Source of the DNA: JAZMZS01 sp045120955
GTDB taxonomy: Bacteria > Bacillota > Clostridia > Oscillospirales > CAG-272
Length of the DNA stretch: 64,000 bases
Assembly (NCBI GenBank): GCA_045120955.1
Contig: JBGVFH010000068.1
Coordinates: forward strand, 1 to 64,000
Direction: 5' to 3'
Below the pieces are notes generated by a model. That model was not told the origin of the DNA and searched no databases. It was given only the letters and a program-made list of their open reading frames with translations. Position 1 is the first letter of the stretch, and each line of letters starts with the position of its first letter. Position numbers and translations under genes: made by a program. Of this stretch, positions 51,577 through 59,750 are shown in pieces.

Positions 51577-52242
51577 TCACAAGTTCTCGATCGCTTCTGC
51601 AAGCTCGGCGGCTGTATTTGCAAAAATACAAGCTCCCTCGCTTTCGAGAAATTCCTTCTCTCTAAAGCCCCACAGCACGGAGATACATTTCATTCCCGAA
51701 TTTTTTGCTGTGTGAACGTCCACCTCGGAGTCACCTACATAGACCGCTTCATCCTTTGTACAGCCGAGCATACCGAGCGCCTTTATTACGGTGTCGGGCG
51801 CAGGCTTTTTCTTTATTCCCTCTGCCTCATTTTCGCCTATGGCGACCTCGATATATCCGTCAAAATATCTCTTGCACAGCTCTTTTACCGCTGCATCGAA
51901 TTTGTTTGATACGACAGCGAGCTTGTAGCCCTTGCTTTTGAGGCTGTCGAGCATTTCAGGGATGTTTTCGTACGGTCCTGTTTTGTCGTACATATGCAGA
52001 GCATAATGCTCCTTGAAATATGAAAGGCACGCCTCGTAGTCTTTGTTTTCCTTGCCGTTCGGGAGAGCACGCTCGATGAGCTTTGCCACGCCGTTTCCTA
52101 CAAAGCGGCATACGGCATCTATTGAGTGCGTAGGATAGCTGAATTTTGTCATTGCGGCGTTTACGCTGTCGGCGAGATCCTCAAGGGAGTTTAGAAGTGT
52201 TCCGTCAAGGTCGAATATTACGGCTTTTATGTTATTTTTCAT
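51577..52242 (-). CDS. HAD-family phosphatase, phosphoglycolate phosphatase-like
   Basis: A 221-residue hydrolase with motif I DLDGTLLNS (about 11-19), motif II VSN (about 116), motif III KKPAPD (Lys) and motif IV GDSEVD. The small helical cap resembles Gph/PpaX proteins, whose substrates include phosphoglycolate and pyrophosphate. ATG 52242 is chosen for AAGAGGA five bases upstream; an in-frame extension to 52359 lacks a binding site. A hairpin at 51517-51553 (TTCGGGGATG/CATCCCCGAA) lies downstream of its stop. Confidence 0.85.
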   Translation of the reverse strand: MKNNIKAVIFDLDGTLLNSLEDLADSVNAAMTKFSYPTHSIDAVCRFVGNGVAKLIERALPNGKENKDYEACLSYFKEHYALHMYDKTGPYENIPEMLDSLKSKGYKLAVVSNKFDAAVKELCKRYFDGYIEVAIGENEAEGIKKKPAPDTVIKALGMLGCTKDEAVYVGDSEVDVHTAKNSGMKCISVLWGFREKEFLESEGACIFANTAAELAEAIENL

Positions 52243-52275
52243 TTTGTTCCTCTTGTTTGTGTTTTTTGCGCTAAT

Positions 52276-52304
52276 ATTATACACCGAAAACATAAGAAAT
52301 GAAA
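52276..52304 (-). promoter_or_regulatory. Candidate promoter of the HAD phosphatase gene
   Basis: TTTCAT and TATAAT on the minus strand with 17-base spacing. The -35 match is poor. Confidence 0.5.
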
Positions 52305-52367
52305 GAACTTTTTCGATATATCTCTGTATATTTTGTATTTTTAGAATATATTTTGTCACAGAGCCTA

Positions 52368-52396
52368 TTGAAAAAAATTAAAACAAATGTTACAAT
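52368..52396 (+). promoter_or_regulatory. Promoter of the GT2-GtrA gene
   Basis: TTGAAA and TACAAT with 17-base spacing, about 35 bases before the ATG. Confidence 0.7.
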
Positions 52397-52432
52397 TACA
52401 TCAACATAACATTTTTATTTGCAGGTGCTTGT

Positions 52433-53500
52433 ATGTACAATAATATTTTGCTTATTCCGGCGCTCAATCCCGATGAAACGTTTATCGAATATGTAAAAGA
52501 GCTGCGAGAGGCAGGCTTTCACCGTATAGTTGCGGTGGATGACGGCAGCCGAGCGGAGCTGAAATATATTTTTGAGACTTTGCGTGATAAGTACGGCTGT
52601 GACTTGCTCACTCATGAGGTAAATATGGGAAAGGGCAGAGCACTCAAAGACGGTTTTCTGTTTATTGACCAAAAATACGGCGGCTTTGACGATTACAAAG
52701 GGGTCATTACCGCAGACTCGGACGGTCAGCATACCGTTGCGGATGTAATAAAGCTCAACTGTCTGCTTGACGGTGCGCAGACACCGACGCTGTTTTTGGG
52801 CAGCCGCAATTTTGACCTTGAAATCGTACCTGTAAAAAGCAAAAAGGGCAACAAGATCACCAGCCGAGTGTTCAAACTTTTGTACGGAAAGCACATAGGT
52901 GACACTCAGACGGGACTGCGTGCTATCAGCCGACCGCTCGTGTGCGAATATGCCGAGCTTGACGGGGACAGGTTTGAATATGAGATGAATATGCTCATAT
53001 ACGCCACAAGGGAAAAGCATAATATAGTCGAGGAGCCGATACAGACGGTGTACATCAACAATAACAGCGAAACGCATTTCCGTCCGTTTGCCGACTCGTT
53101 TAAAATATACAAGCTCATCCTCGGCGGATTTTTGAAATTTACCGTTTCCTCGCTCTTATCAATGCTGCTTGACCAGGGACTTGCAAATCTGCTGTTTTAT
53201 ACCGTCCTTTGCAAAAATCCCATTGCCGCAAAGGCACTTGCGAGGGTAGTATCCGCTGTATTCAATTTTTCTCTCAACCGCCGTGTGGTATTTAAGTCAA
53301 AGAACGCTCAAAAGACACAGGCGCTCAGATATGCGGTGCTTGCGGTATGCCAGCTCGTTTTGTCGGCAACGCTTGTCGGCGCACTCACTCTTCTGTTCTC
53401 CGATATCGAGTGGCTGTTTACAGTATTCAGCATAGTTGTAGACACGTTGCTTTTTATCATCAGCTACAGAATACAGCAGGCATGGGTGTTTCGAGGGTAA
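52433..53500 (+). CDS. Glycosyltransferase family 2 - GtrA fusion protein
   Basis: A 355-residue protein. Residues 1-225 are a dolichol-phosphate-sugar-synthase-like GT2 domain (VAVDDGSRAEL, TADSDGQHTVADV with the Asp motif, and DTQTGLRAISR). Residues 235-355 are a GtrA-type domain with four membrane segments. Such fusions would make an undecaprenyl-phosphate-sugar and flip it across the membrane for wall or surface glycan decoration. It is a single-gene unit with its own promoter and terminator. Confidence 0.92.
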   Translation: MYNNILLIPALNPDETFIEYVKELREAGFHRIVAVDDGSRAELKYIFETLRDKYGCDLLTHEVNMGKGRALKDGFLFIDQKYGGFDDYKGVITADSDGQHTVADVIKLNCLLDGAQTPTLFLGSRNFDLEIVPVKSKKGNKITSRVFKLLYGKHIGDTQTGLRAISRPLVCEYAELDGDRFEYEMNMLIYATREKHNIVEEPIQTVYINNNSETHFRPFADSFKIYKLILGGFLKFTVSSLLSMLLDQGLANLLFYTVLCKNPIAAKALARVVSAVFNFSLNRRVVFKSKNAQKTQALRYAVLAVCQLVLSATLVGALTLLFSDIEWLFTVFSIVVDTLLFIISYRIQQAWVFRG

Positions 53501-53522
53501 GAATAATTGAGAATAAAAAATT

Positions 53523-53559
53523 CCGTATGCCTGCTTTATGCGGCATACGGAGATTTTTT
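53523..53559 (+). terminator. Terminator after the GT2-GtrA gene
   Basis: CCGTATGCC (53523-53531) pairs with GGCATACGG (53542-53550), then AGATTTTTT. Confidence 0.82.
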
Positions 53560-53586
53560 GCATTGTTTTCGAAAATGTGCTATACT
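53558..53586 (+). promoter_or_regulatory. Promoter of gatCAB
   Basis: TTGCAT and TATACT with 17-base spacing and an extended TGC. The -35 begins within the T-run of the preceding terminator. Confidence 0.75.
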
Positions 53587-53624
53587 GTTACCGAGATATT
53601 GCGGGTGCAGAGAATAGGAGCTTT

Positions 53625-53927
53625 ATGAAAAAGATCGAGATTAGAGACGGGGTAGATATACAGAGGCTGTGCGATATGGCGGCGCTCAGACTTTCCGAGG
53701 AAGAGGCAGAAAAGCTCAAACATGAGCTTGATGCTTTGATCGAGTTTGCCTCCGCTGTGTGCGGGGCAGAGGAGTGCGGGGCGGAGCATGAGACGGTGAT
53801 ACCGGGTGAGCTGTGTGCTGTTTTTCGCAAGGATACGGTGCACAAGGGCTACGACAGAGATGTGATGCTGTCTTCGGCGGCGGCAAAGGACAGAGGCTGT
53901 CCGTACGTTCCCAAGGTGATCGAGTGA
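53625..53927 (+). CDS. gatC: Asp/Glu-tRNA amidotransferase subunit C
   Basis: A 100-residue stabilising subunit of the GatCAB complex. The N-terminal LCDMAALRLSEEEAEKLKHELDAL segment and the C-terminal DRGCPYVPKVIE motif are typical. ATG 53625 has ATAGGAG five bases upstream. It is directly followed by gatA (19-base gap) and gatB. Confidence 0.9.
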   Translation: MKKIEIRDGVDIQRLCDMAALRLSEEEAEKLKHELDALIEFASAVCGAEECGAEHETVIPGELCAVFRKDTVHKGYDRDVMLSSAAAKDRGCPYVPKVIE

Positions 53928-53946
53928 AAAAATAAGAGGAAATGTC

Positions 53947-55419
53947 ATGAAGGATATAGTAAGGATGTCAGTAGCGGAGCAGAGTGCTGCGCTTTTGGCA
54001 AAGGAGCTGTCATCGTATGAGCTTACGGTACAGTATCTTGACAGAATAGACAGCATTGACGGTCGGCTCGGTGCTTTTATCACCGTGTCGGCTGACAGAG
54101 CGCTGATGACGGCGAAAGAGGCGGACGAGAGGATAAGGGTCGGATGCAGACGAGGAGTGCTTGACGGTATTCCGTATGCGCTCAAGGACAATATCTGTAC
54201 TAAGGGACTGCTCACTACCTGCGCATCAAAAATGCTCGGGGATTTTGTTCCCATGTATGATGCGACCGTTGTAAAAAAGCTGAAACAGAGCGGTGCTGTT
54301 TTGCTTGGGAAAACGAACATGGACGAGTTTGCTATGGGGTCGGGAAACGAAAATTCCGCCTTCGGCATAACACGCAATCCCTGTGACCTTTCAAGGGTTG
54401 CGGGAGGAAGCTCGGGCGGAAGTGCGGCGGCTGTTGCCGCCAATGAGGCGGCGTTTGCGCTCGGCTCGGACACGGGCGGCTCGGTGAGGCTTCCGTCCTC
54501 GTTTTGCGGCGTTGTAGGACTAAAGCCCACCTACGGCACGGTGTCACGCTACGGGCTCGTAGCTTTTGCATCCGGTCTTGACGTGATAGGACCTATCTGT
54601 AAAAGCGTTTATGACAGCGCATTGGTGTACGAGGCGATAAAGGGCAGGGACGATAGAGATGCAAGCTCGATCGAGCACACAGCAAGCTGTGCCGATGGCA
54701 TAGACAGGGGCATTGAGGGCATGAGGATAGCGTTGCCGAGAGAGCTGTGCGGCACGGATGCCGACAGCTCGGTAAATGATGCCGTAGACGAGGCGGTAAG
54801 GACGCTTTGCGGGCTTGGTGCTCATGTGTGTGAGGTCTCTATGCCGTCGCTTGAATATGCGCTTGCCGTTTATTACATAATATGCACAGCAGAGGCATCG
54901 AGCAATCTTGCACGCTATGACGGGGTGAGATACGGCTACCGTACACAGCGGCACACGGAAAGCATTGAGGAATTTTTCGCTTATAATCGGAGCGAGGCGT
55001 TCGGCGAGGAGGTCAAGCGCCGTATATTACTCGGAACATTTGTGCTTTCGGAGGGGTACGCACAGCGCTATTATAAAAAAGCACAGCGGCTTCGTGAACG
55101 CATCAGATGCGATTTTGACACGCTTTTTTCCGAGTACGATCTCGTTTTGTCCGCTGTGTCACCGACGACAGCCTACGGCATAGGAGAAAAAAGCTCAAGC
55201 CCGCTTGACAGTTATAAAAACGATATATATACCGTTTGCGCAAATCTTGCAGGAGTGCCTGCCATCACTTTGCCGTGCGGAGTTGACGGAGACGGTATGC
55301 CGATAGGTATGCAGCTGATGTCGGGCAGAGGCAGAGAGGATATCCTTTACCGTGCCGCATACGCCTTTGAGAAAGAGCGTGAGGAGAAAAGCTGTTTGGA
55401 GGTGCGCCATGATTTATAA
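53947..55419 (+). CDS. gatA: Asp/Glu-tRNA amidotransferase subunit A
   Basis: A 490-residue amidase that releases ammonia from glutamine for the transamidation of Glu-tRNA(Gln) and/or Asp-tRNA(Asn). The catalytic Lys lies in YALKDNICTKG and the Ser pair in VAGGSSGGSAAAVAA and GSDTGGSVRLPSSFCGVVG. Length is normal. It overlaps gatB by 11 bases. Confidence 0.97.
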   Translation: MKDIVRMSVAEQSAALLAKELSSYELTVQYLDRIDSIDGRLGAFITVSADRALMTAKEADERIRVGCRRGVLDGIPYALKDNICTKGLLTTCASKMLGDFVPMYDATVVKKLKQSGAVLLGKTNMDEFAMGSGNENSAFGITRNPCDLSRVAGGSSGGSAAAVAANEAAFALGSDTGGSVRLPSSFCGVVGLKPTYGTVSRYGLVAFASGLDVIGPICKSVYDSALVYEAIKGRDDRDASSIEHTASCADGIDRGIEGMRIALPRELCGTDADSSVNDAVDEAVRTLCGLGAHVCEVSMPSLEYALAVYYIICTAEASSNLARYDGVRYGYRTQRHTESIEEFFAYNRSEAFGEEVKRRILLGTFVLSEGYAQRYYKKAQRLRERIRCDFDTLFSEYDLVLSAVSPTTAYGIGEKSSSPLDSYKNDIYTVCANLAGVPAITLPCGVDGDGMPIGMQLMSGRGREDILYRAAYAFEKEREEKSCLEVRHDL

Positions 55420-56827
55420 GGGCTATGAGGCTGTGATAGGACTCGAGGTGCATATTGAGCTTGCGACAGAGTCTAAGATATTTTGTTCATGCCCGACCGC
55501 TTTTGGTGCTGAGGAAAACACGCAATGCTGTCCCGTGTGCATGGGAATGCCCGGCAGTCTGCCCGTGCTTAACGAAAAGGCGGTGGAGCTTGCCGTTACG
55601 GCGGGGCTTGCTGCAAACTGCAGGATAAATGAATACTCACGTCAGGACAGGAAAAATTACTTTTATCCCGACCTGCCAAAGGCATATCAGATATCGCAGT
55701 ATGATATACCGTTGTGCGAGGACGGGTGGCTTATGATAGATACGGAGGACGGCAAACGCCGCATCGGAATTACACGAATTCATATCGAGGAGGATGCGGG
55801 CAAGCTTATACACGAGGGCGGGCGCACCTATATTGACTACAACAGATGCGGTGTGCCGCTTGTTGAGGTGGTATCCGAGCCGGATATAAGAAGCTCTGAG
55901 GAGGCAGTCTCATATTTGCGGCTTTTGCGCTCAAATATGCTTTTTGCGGGCGTATCGAGCTGTAAGATGAACGAAGGCAAAATGCGGTGTGATGTCAATA
56001 TTTCGGTGAGAAAGTGCGGTGAGCGTGCGCTCGGGACACGCACCGAGATAAAAAATCTGAATTCTTTTACAAATGTCGCAGCGGCAATAGAGGAGGAGTT
56101 TCGCCGTCAGGTCGATGTTATCGAGGCGGGAGGTGTCATTGTTCAGCAGACCTTGCGCCATGATGCGGACAGCGGCAAAAACTTATTTATGCGAACAAAG
56201 GAAAATGCATACGGCTACCGCTATTTCAGAGATCCTGACCTTCCGCCCGTGGTGATAAGCAAGGAGAAGATCGAGTCTCTCAGACAGCGACTGCCCATGA
56301 TGGCGGCAAAGAGGAAAGAAATGTATGAAAAAAAGTACGGTCTGTCCTCTCCGGATGCCGATGTGCTGACTCAGACACCCGAGGTGGCTGAGTATTTTGA
56401 GCGTGCGGCAAGCTTGAGCCGAGCACCGAGATACTGCGCAAATCTGATAATAGGAGAGTTGCTCAGATTGACGGAGGGCGAAGAACTACACAGATGCATA
56501 TCTGCCGAGCATATGGCAGAGCTGTCCGACCTTGCAGAGTGCGGGTATATCAACAGCACTACGGCAAAAAAGCTGGTAAAGCTTCTGTGCGGTTGCGGCA
56601 TATCGCCTCTTGATTATGTAAACGAGCATAGCATGAGGCAGATAAACGATGCCGAGCTTATCTCAGAATATGCAAGGCGTGCAATAAAGCAAAACCCAAA
56701 GTCTGTCGAGGACTATAAAAAGGGAAAGACAAATGCAAAAAAAGCTATATCAGGGGCTGTCATGAGAGAAAGCGGCGGATATGTAAACCCGCTTATACTT
56801 GAAAAAGTGCTCGCAGAGCTGCTATAA
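55409..56827 (+). CDS. gatB: Asp/Glu-tRNA amidotransferase subunit B
   Basis: A 472-residue kinase/transamidase subunit. The N-terminus GYEAVIGLEVHIELATESKIFC and KNYFYPDLPKAYQISQYD are signatures, with zinc ligands at CSCP and CCPVC; the C-terminal YqeY-like tail domain is complete (SGAVMRES). ATG 55409 follows TGGAGGTG; starts further upstream lie inside gatA. With gatC and gatA it forms the full complex. Its presence implies that indirect amidation is used for Gln-tRNA and possibly Asn-tRNA. Confidence 0.97.
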   Translation: MIYKGYEAVIGLEVHIELATESKIFCSCPTAFGAEENTQCCPVCMGMPGSLPVLNEKAVELAVTAGLAANCRINEYSRQDRKNYFYPDLPKAYQISQYDIPLCEDGWLMIDTEDGKRRIGITRIHIEEDAGKLIHEGGRTYIDYNRCGVPLVEVVSEPDIRSSEEAVSYLRLLRSNMLFAGVSSCKMNEGKMRCDVNISVRKCGERALGTRTEIKNLNSFTNVAAAIEEEFRRQVDVIEAGGVIVQQTLRHDADSGKNLFMRTKENAYGYRYFRDPDLPPVVISKEKIESLRQRLPMMAAKRKEMYEKKYGLSSPDADVLTQTPEVAEYFERAASLSRAPRYCANLIIGELLRLTEGEELHRCISAEHMAELSDLAECGYINSTTAKKLVKLLCGCGISPLDYVNEHSMRQINDAELISEYARRAIKQNPKSVEDYKKGKTNAKKAISGAVMRESGGYVNPLILEKVLAELL

Positions 56828-56860
56828 ATAGCGAAAAACAATAAATATTTGTTAATTTTG

Positions 56861-56889
56861 TTTACAAAGCTGAGAAAAAGTGGTATACT
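56861..56889 (+). promoter_or_regulatory. Promoter of the ComEC-like gene
   Basis: TTTACA and TATACT with 17-base spacing and an extended TGG. Confidence 0.7.
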
Positions 56890-56927
56890 TATAGGTAAAT
56901 AGGCAAAGGTTTGAATTTTTTAGACAA

Positions 56928-58052
56928 ATGAAAAGATCGCTTGCATACAAACGAAAGCATACGGCAATAAAATATGTAACGCTTTTCTGTGTGCTTGTAT
57001 TGCTGCTGCTCACGTTTTTCGGTTGCGGCAATAATGCGGCACGCAACGGCGAGGGAATTTTGCGTGTGCATTATCTCGACGTAGGACAGTCGGACTGCGC
57101 TTTTGTTGAGTTCTCCGATGATTTTACGATGCTCGTCGATGCGTCAGACTCGGAGCACGCAGAGCTTGTATGCGATTATATACGGGCGCTTGGGCACAGC
57201 GATATAGACGTAATCGTGCTCACACATCCCCACTCGGACCATGTCGGCGGTGCGGAGACTATAATAGATGAGTTTGAGACGGGTGTAATTTATATGACGG
57301 ATATTTCCGCATACTCGGCGGAATATGAGAGCCTTTGCTCTCTCATAGAGAAAGAACAAATATCGGTCATCGAGGCAGAGCGGGGAGTTTTATTTGAGCT
57401 TGGACAGGCTATGTGCAGCTTTATCTCTCCGTCGAAAAACGACAGCTACGAAGGGGAAAACGATATGAGCGCCGTTTTGCGCATAGAGTACGGCGAGAGG
57501 GCGTTTCTCTTTATGGGAGACTGTGAAGAGGATGCCGAGAACGGTATTCTTGACAGCAAAAGCAAGGTAAAAGCCGACGTTGTAAAAGTAGGGCATCACG
57601 GGAGCAACAGCTCATCAACGCAAAAATTTATCAAGGCGACGGGTGCGGGGTACGCTGTGATATCCTGCGGAGCCGACAATGACTACGGGCATCCGTCCGT
57701 GTATGCCGTAGACAGATGGCAGAGCGCAGGTGCACGGGTCTTTCGCACGGACATAAATTCTACGGTTGCCGCCGTGACCGACGGTGCGGAGCTTTTTGTC
57801 GGGGAAGCGAAGGACAGCTCGTTTTGGGACAGCGTGCACTTTGATGGATATTTGAGTGAAGGCGAGAGCGAGGGTACGGCTGAGAGCAGTCAGAGGATAC
57901 TGTGGGTTCTCAACACAGAGAGCCACACGATACATACGCCGAGCTGCTATTTGGCGGCGAGGCTCACGGAAAAAGTAAGGGAAGATTCCGCCGCAGATAT
58001 TGAGCTGCTTGAGGCGGAGGGGTACCGCAGATGTGAGCGGTGCTTTAAATAG
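56928..58052 (+). CDS. ComEC/Rec2-like secreted metallo-beta-lactamase-fold protein
   Basis: A 374-residue exported protein. A membrane segment (16-32) ends in FFGC (Cys33), a possible though imperfect lipobox. The MBL domain (about 43-290) has VHYLDVGQSDCAF, THPHSDHVGG, MGDCEEDA and KVGHHGSNSSS, the pattern of the hydrolase domain of ComEC. The last 60 residues have HTIHTPSCYLA and RRCERCF, an Ada-like metal-binding knuckle. It probably cuts DNA or another phosphodiester outside the cell. It lacks the ComEC membrane channel, so a stand-alone nuclease is inferred. The ribosome binding site is weak. Confidence 0.83.
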   Translation: MKRSLAYKRKHTAIKYVTLFCVLVLLLLTFFGCGNNAARNGEGILRVHYLDVGQSDCAFVEFSDDFTMLVDASDSEHAELVCDYIRALGHSDIDVIVLTHPHSDHVGGAETIIDEFETGVIYMTDISAYSAEYESLCSLIEKEQISVIEAERGVLFELGQAMCSFISPSKNDSYEGENDMSAVLRIEYGERAFLFMGDCEEDAENGILDSKSKVKADVVKVGHHGSNSSSTQKFIKATGAGYAVISCGADNDYGHPSVYAVDRWQSAGARVFRTDINSTVAAVTDGAELFVGEAKDSSFWDSVHFDGYLSEGESEGTAESSQRILWVLNTESHTIHTPSCYLAARLTEKVREDSAADIELLEAEGYRRCERCFK

Positions 58053-58068
58053 CAGGTGTGAGGTCTAT

Positions 58069-58290
58069 ATGGAAAAAGAAAAGCTTGATAGAATAAATTT
58101 TTTGGCACGCAAGTCCCGTTCAGAAGGACTGAGCGAAGAAGAAAGAGCGGAGCAGGCGGCGCTGAGGCAGGAATATATTATTGAATTTCGTGCCTCGATG
58201 ACGGGTATACTTGATAACACCTACATTCAGCGAGAAAACGGTGATAGAGAAAGGCTCAAGCGCAACAAAAAGGAAGAAGAAAATGGCTAA
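58069..58290 (+). CDS. DUF896 (YnzC-type) small protein
   Basis: A 73-residue soluble protein. RINFLARKSRSEGLSEEERAEQAALRQEYI is the whole family signature, shown here in two parts: RINFLARKSR and EEERAEQAALRQEYI. DUF896 proteins in Bacillus form small helical bundles of unknown job. GAGGT lies six bases before the ATG. It overlaps the next gene by eight bases. Confidence 0.9.
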   Translation: MEKEKLDRINFLARKSRSEGLSEEERAEQAALRQEYIIEFRASMTGILDNTYIQRENGDRERLKRNKKEEENG

Positions 58291-58915
58291 GATATCGTGG
58301 AGAGGCGGAGCGCTGATAGCACCGCTTCCGCCTGTGATGGTCTCGTGCGGTAAGGACGAGGGAAAAAACATCGTTACGGTGGCGTGGACGGGAATTATCA
58401 ACACCGTACCGCCAAAGACATATATTTCACTCAGACCGAGCAGACATTCATACAATATAATAAAAGAGAGCGGAGAATTTGTCATAAACCTTACGCCGGC
58501 ATCACTTGTTCGGGCGGCGGATTATTGCGGAATGTATACCGGAGCTAAAAAGGATAAATTCAAGGAATGTGCATTGACAGCGGAGCCGTGCGAGGTCGTG
58601 GACTGCGTTTCCATTGCCGAGTGTCCTCTTTCGCTTGAGTGCAGGGTCACGGGCGTAAAGGCTATAGGCACGCATGATATGTTCGAGGCGGACATAGTCG
58701 GGGTGCGGGTAGAGGAGAGCCTGCTTGATAAAAACGGCAAGCTGCATATCGAGCGTGCACGGCTTGCGGCTTATGCTCACGGAGAGTATTTTGAGCTTGG
58801 CAGACGGCTCGGTTCGTTCGGCTTTTCAGCTGTCAAAAAGGGACACGGCAGAAAAAAGCATCCGAACGCTAAGAAACAAGCGATAAACAAAAAAGGATCA
58901 AATACAGAAAAATAA
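58283..58915 (+). CDS. Flavin reductase family protein
   Basis: A 210-residue FMN-binding split-barrel protein. VMVSCGKDEGKNIVTVAWTGIINTVPPKTYISLRPSRHSYNII spans the flavin-binding part: key pieces are PVMVSCG, NIVTVAWTG and PSRHSYNII. EFVINL and DYCGMYTGAKKDKF follow. A very basic C-terminal tail (about 185-210) is extra. Partner and substrate are unknown. It is probably co-translated with DUF896 and the ComEC-like gene. Confidence 0.88.
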   Translation: MAKISWRGGALIAPLPPVMVSCGKDEGKNIVTVAWTGIINTVPPKTYISLRPSRHSYNIIKESGEFVINLTPASLVRAADYCGMYTGAKKDKFKECALTAEPCEVVDCVSIAECPLSLECRVTGVKAIGTHDMFEADIVGVRVEESLLDKNGKLHIERARLAAYAHGEYFELGRRLGSFGFSAVKKGHGRKKHPNAKKQAINKKGSNTEK

Positions 58916-58951
58916 ATGTAATACACAGCTTTTGCGCATATTCGATTTGTG

Positions 58952-58980
58952 TTGACAAATACTGTCTATGGTGGTAGAAT
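58952..58980 (+). promoter_or_regulatory. Promoter of the hexapeptide-repeat gene
   Basis: TTGACA and TAGAAT with 17-base spacing and TGG before the -10, about 40 bases before the ATG. Confidence 0.72.
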
Positions 58981-59023
58981 AAACGAATGTGCAAAAAACA
59001 AATATACAGTCGGAGAGAAAGAA

Positions 59024-59689
59024 ATGGCTATAATTGCAAAGACAAAAGAGCTTTTTGATTTGACAAAAACGATAGCGGCGCCTTTGCTCGAGAAAACAGA
59101 GTATGCATGGGAGGCACTGCCGAATTTAAAGGAATTTATAATTGAATTGGGAAAGACCCTGCCGAAGGATGTGTATGATGAGGTATCCGAAAATGTATGG
59201 ATAGCAAAAAGCGCCAAGGTTTTTGCGTCAGCTTACATCGACGGTCCGACGATAATATGCGAGCAGGCAGAGATACGCCATTGCGCTTTTATACGAGGCA
59301 GTGCTGTCATAGGACGAGGCAGTATCGTCGGCAACTCATGCGAGATCAAAAATTCGATAATTTTTGACGGGGTGCAGACACCTCACTACAATTATGTGGG
59401 AGACTCCGTGCTCGGCTATCACTCGCACATGGGCGCAGGCTCTGTTACCTCTAACGTAAAAAGCGACAAAACCAACGTAACGGTGCTTTGCGGAGGGGAG
59501 AGAGTGCAGACGGGACTGCGCAAATTCGGTGCGATACTCGGTGACTCTGTTGAGGTCGGCTGTAACAGCGTTTTGTGTCCGGGTACAGTCATCGGTAAAA
59601 ATTCTACGGTCTATCCGCTGACGAGGGTAAGGGGCTATGTCCCTGCCGACTCTATTCATAAGGGCGAAGAGATAGTAAAGAAGAAATAA
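59024..59689 (+). CDS. Left-handed beta-helix (hexapeptide) acyltransferase-like protein
   Basis: A 221-residue protein. The N-terminal 70 residues are helical; from about 68 onward are isoleucine-patch hexapeptide repeats (AKVFAS, AYIDGP, RGSAVIGRG, CEIKNSIIFDG, HMGAGSVTSNVK), resembling the acetyltransferase half of GlmU. There is no uridylyltransferase domain. Being just upstream of glmM, it may act in UDP-GlcNAc synthesis, but this is an inference. GGAGAG lies six bases before the ATG. Confidence 0.8.
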   Translation: MAIIAKTKELFDLTKTIAAPLLEKTEYAWEALPNLKEFIIELGKTLPKDVYDEVSENVWIAKSAKVFASAYIDGPTIICEQAEIRHCAFIRGSAVIGRGSIVGNSCEIKNSIIFDGVQTPHYNYVGDSVLGYHSHMGAGSVTSNVKSDKTNVTVLCGGERVQTGLRKFGAILGDSVEVGCNSVLCPGTVIGKNSTVYPLTRVRGYVPADSIHKGEEIVKKK

Positions 59690-59750
59690 GAGCGGCAAAA
59701 GGGCAAAAATACAAATAACCGCCGCAAAAGATATAAATAAGAGGTATATT

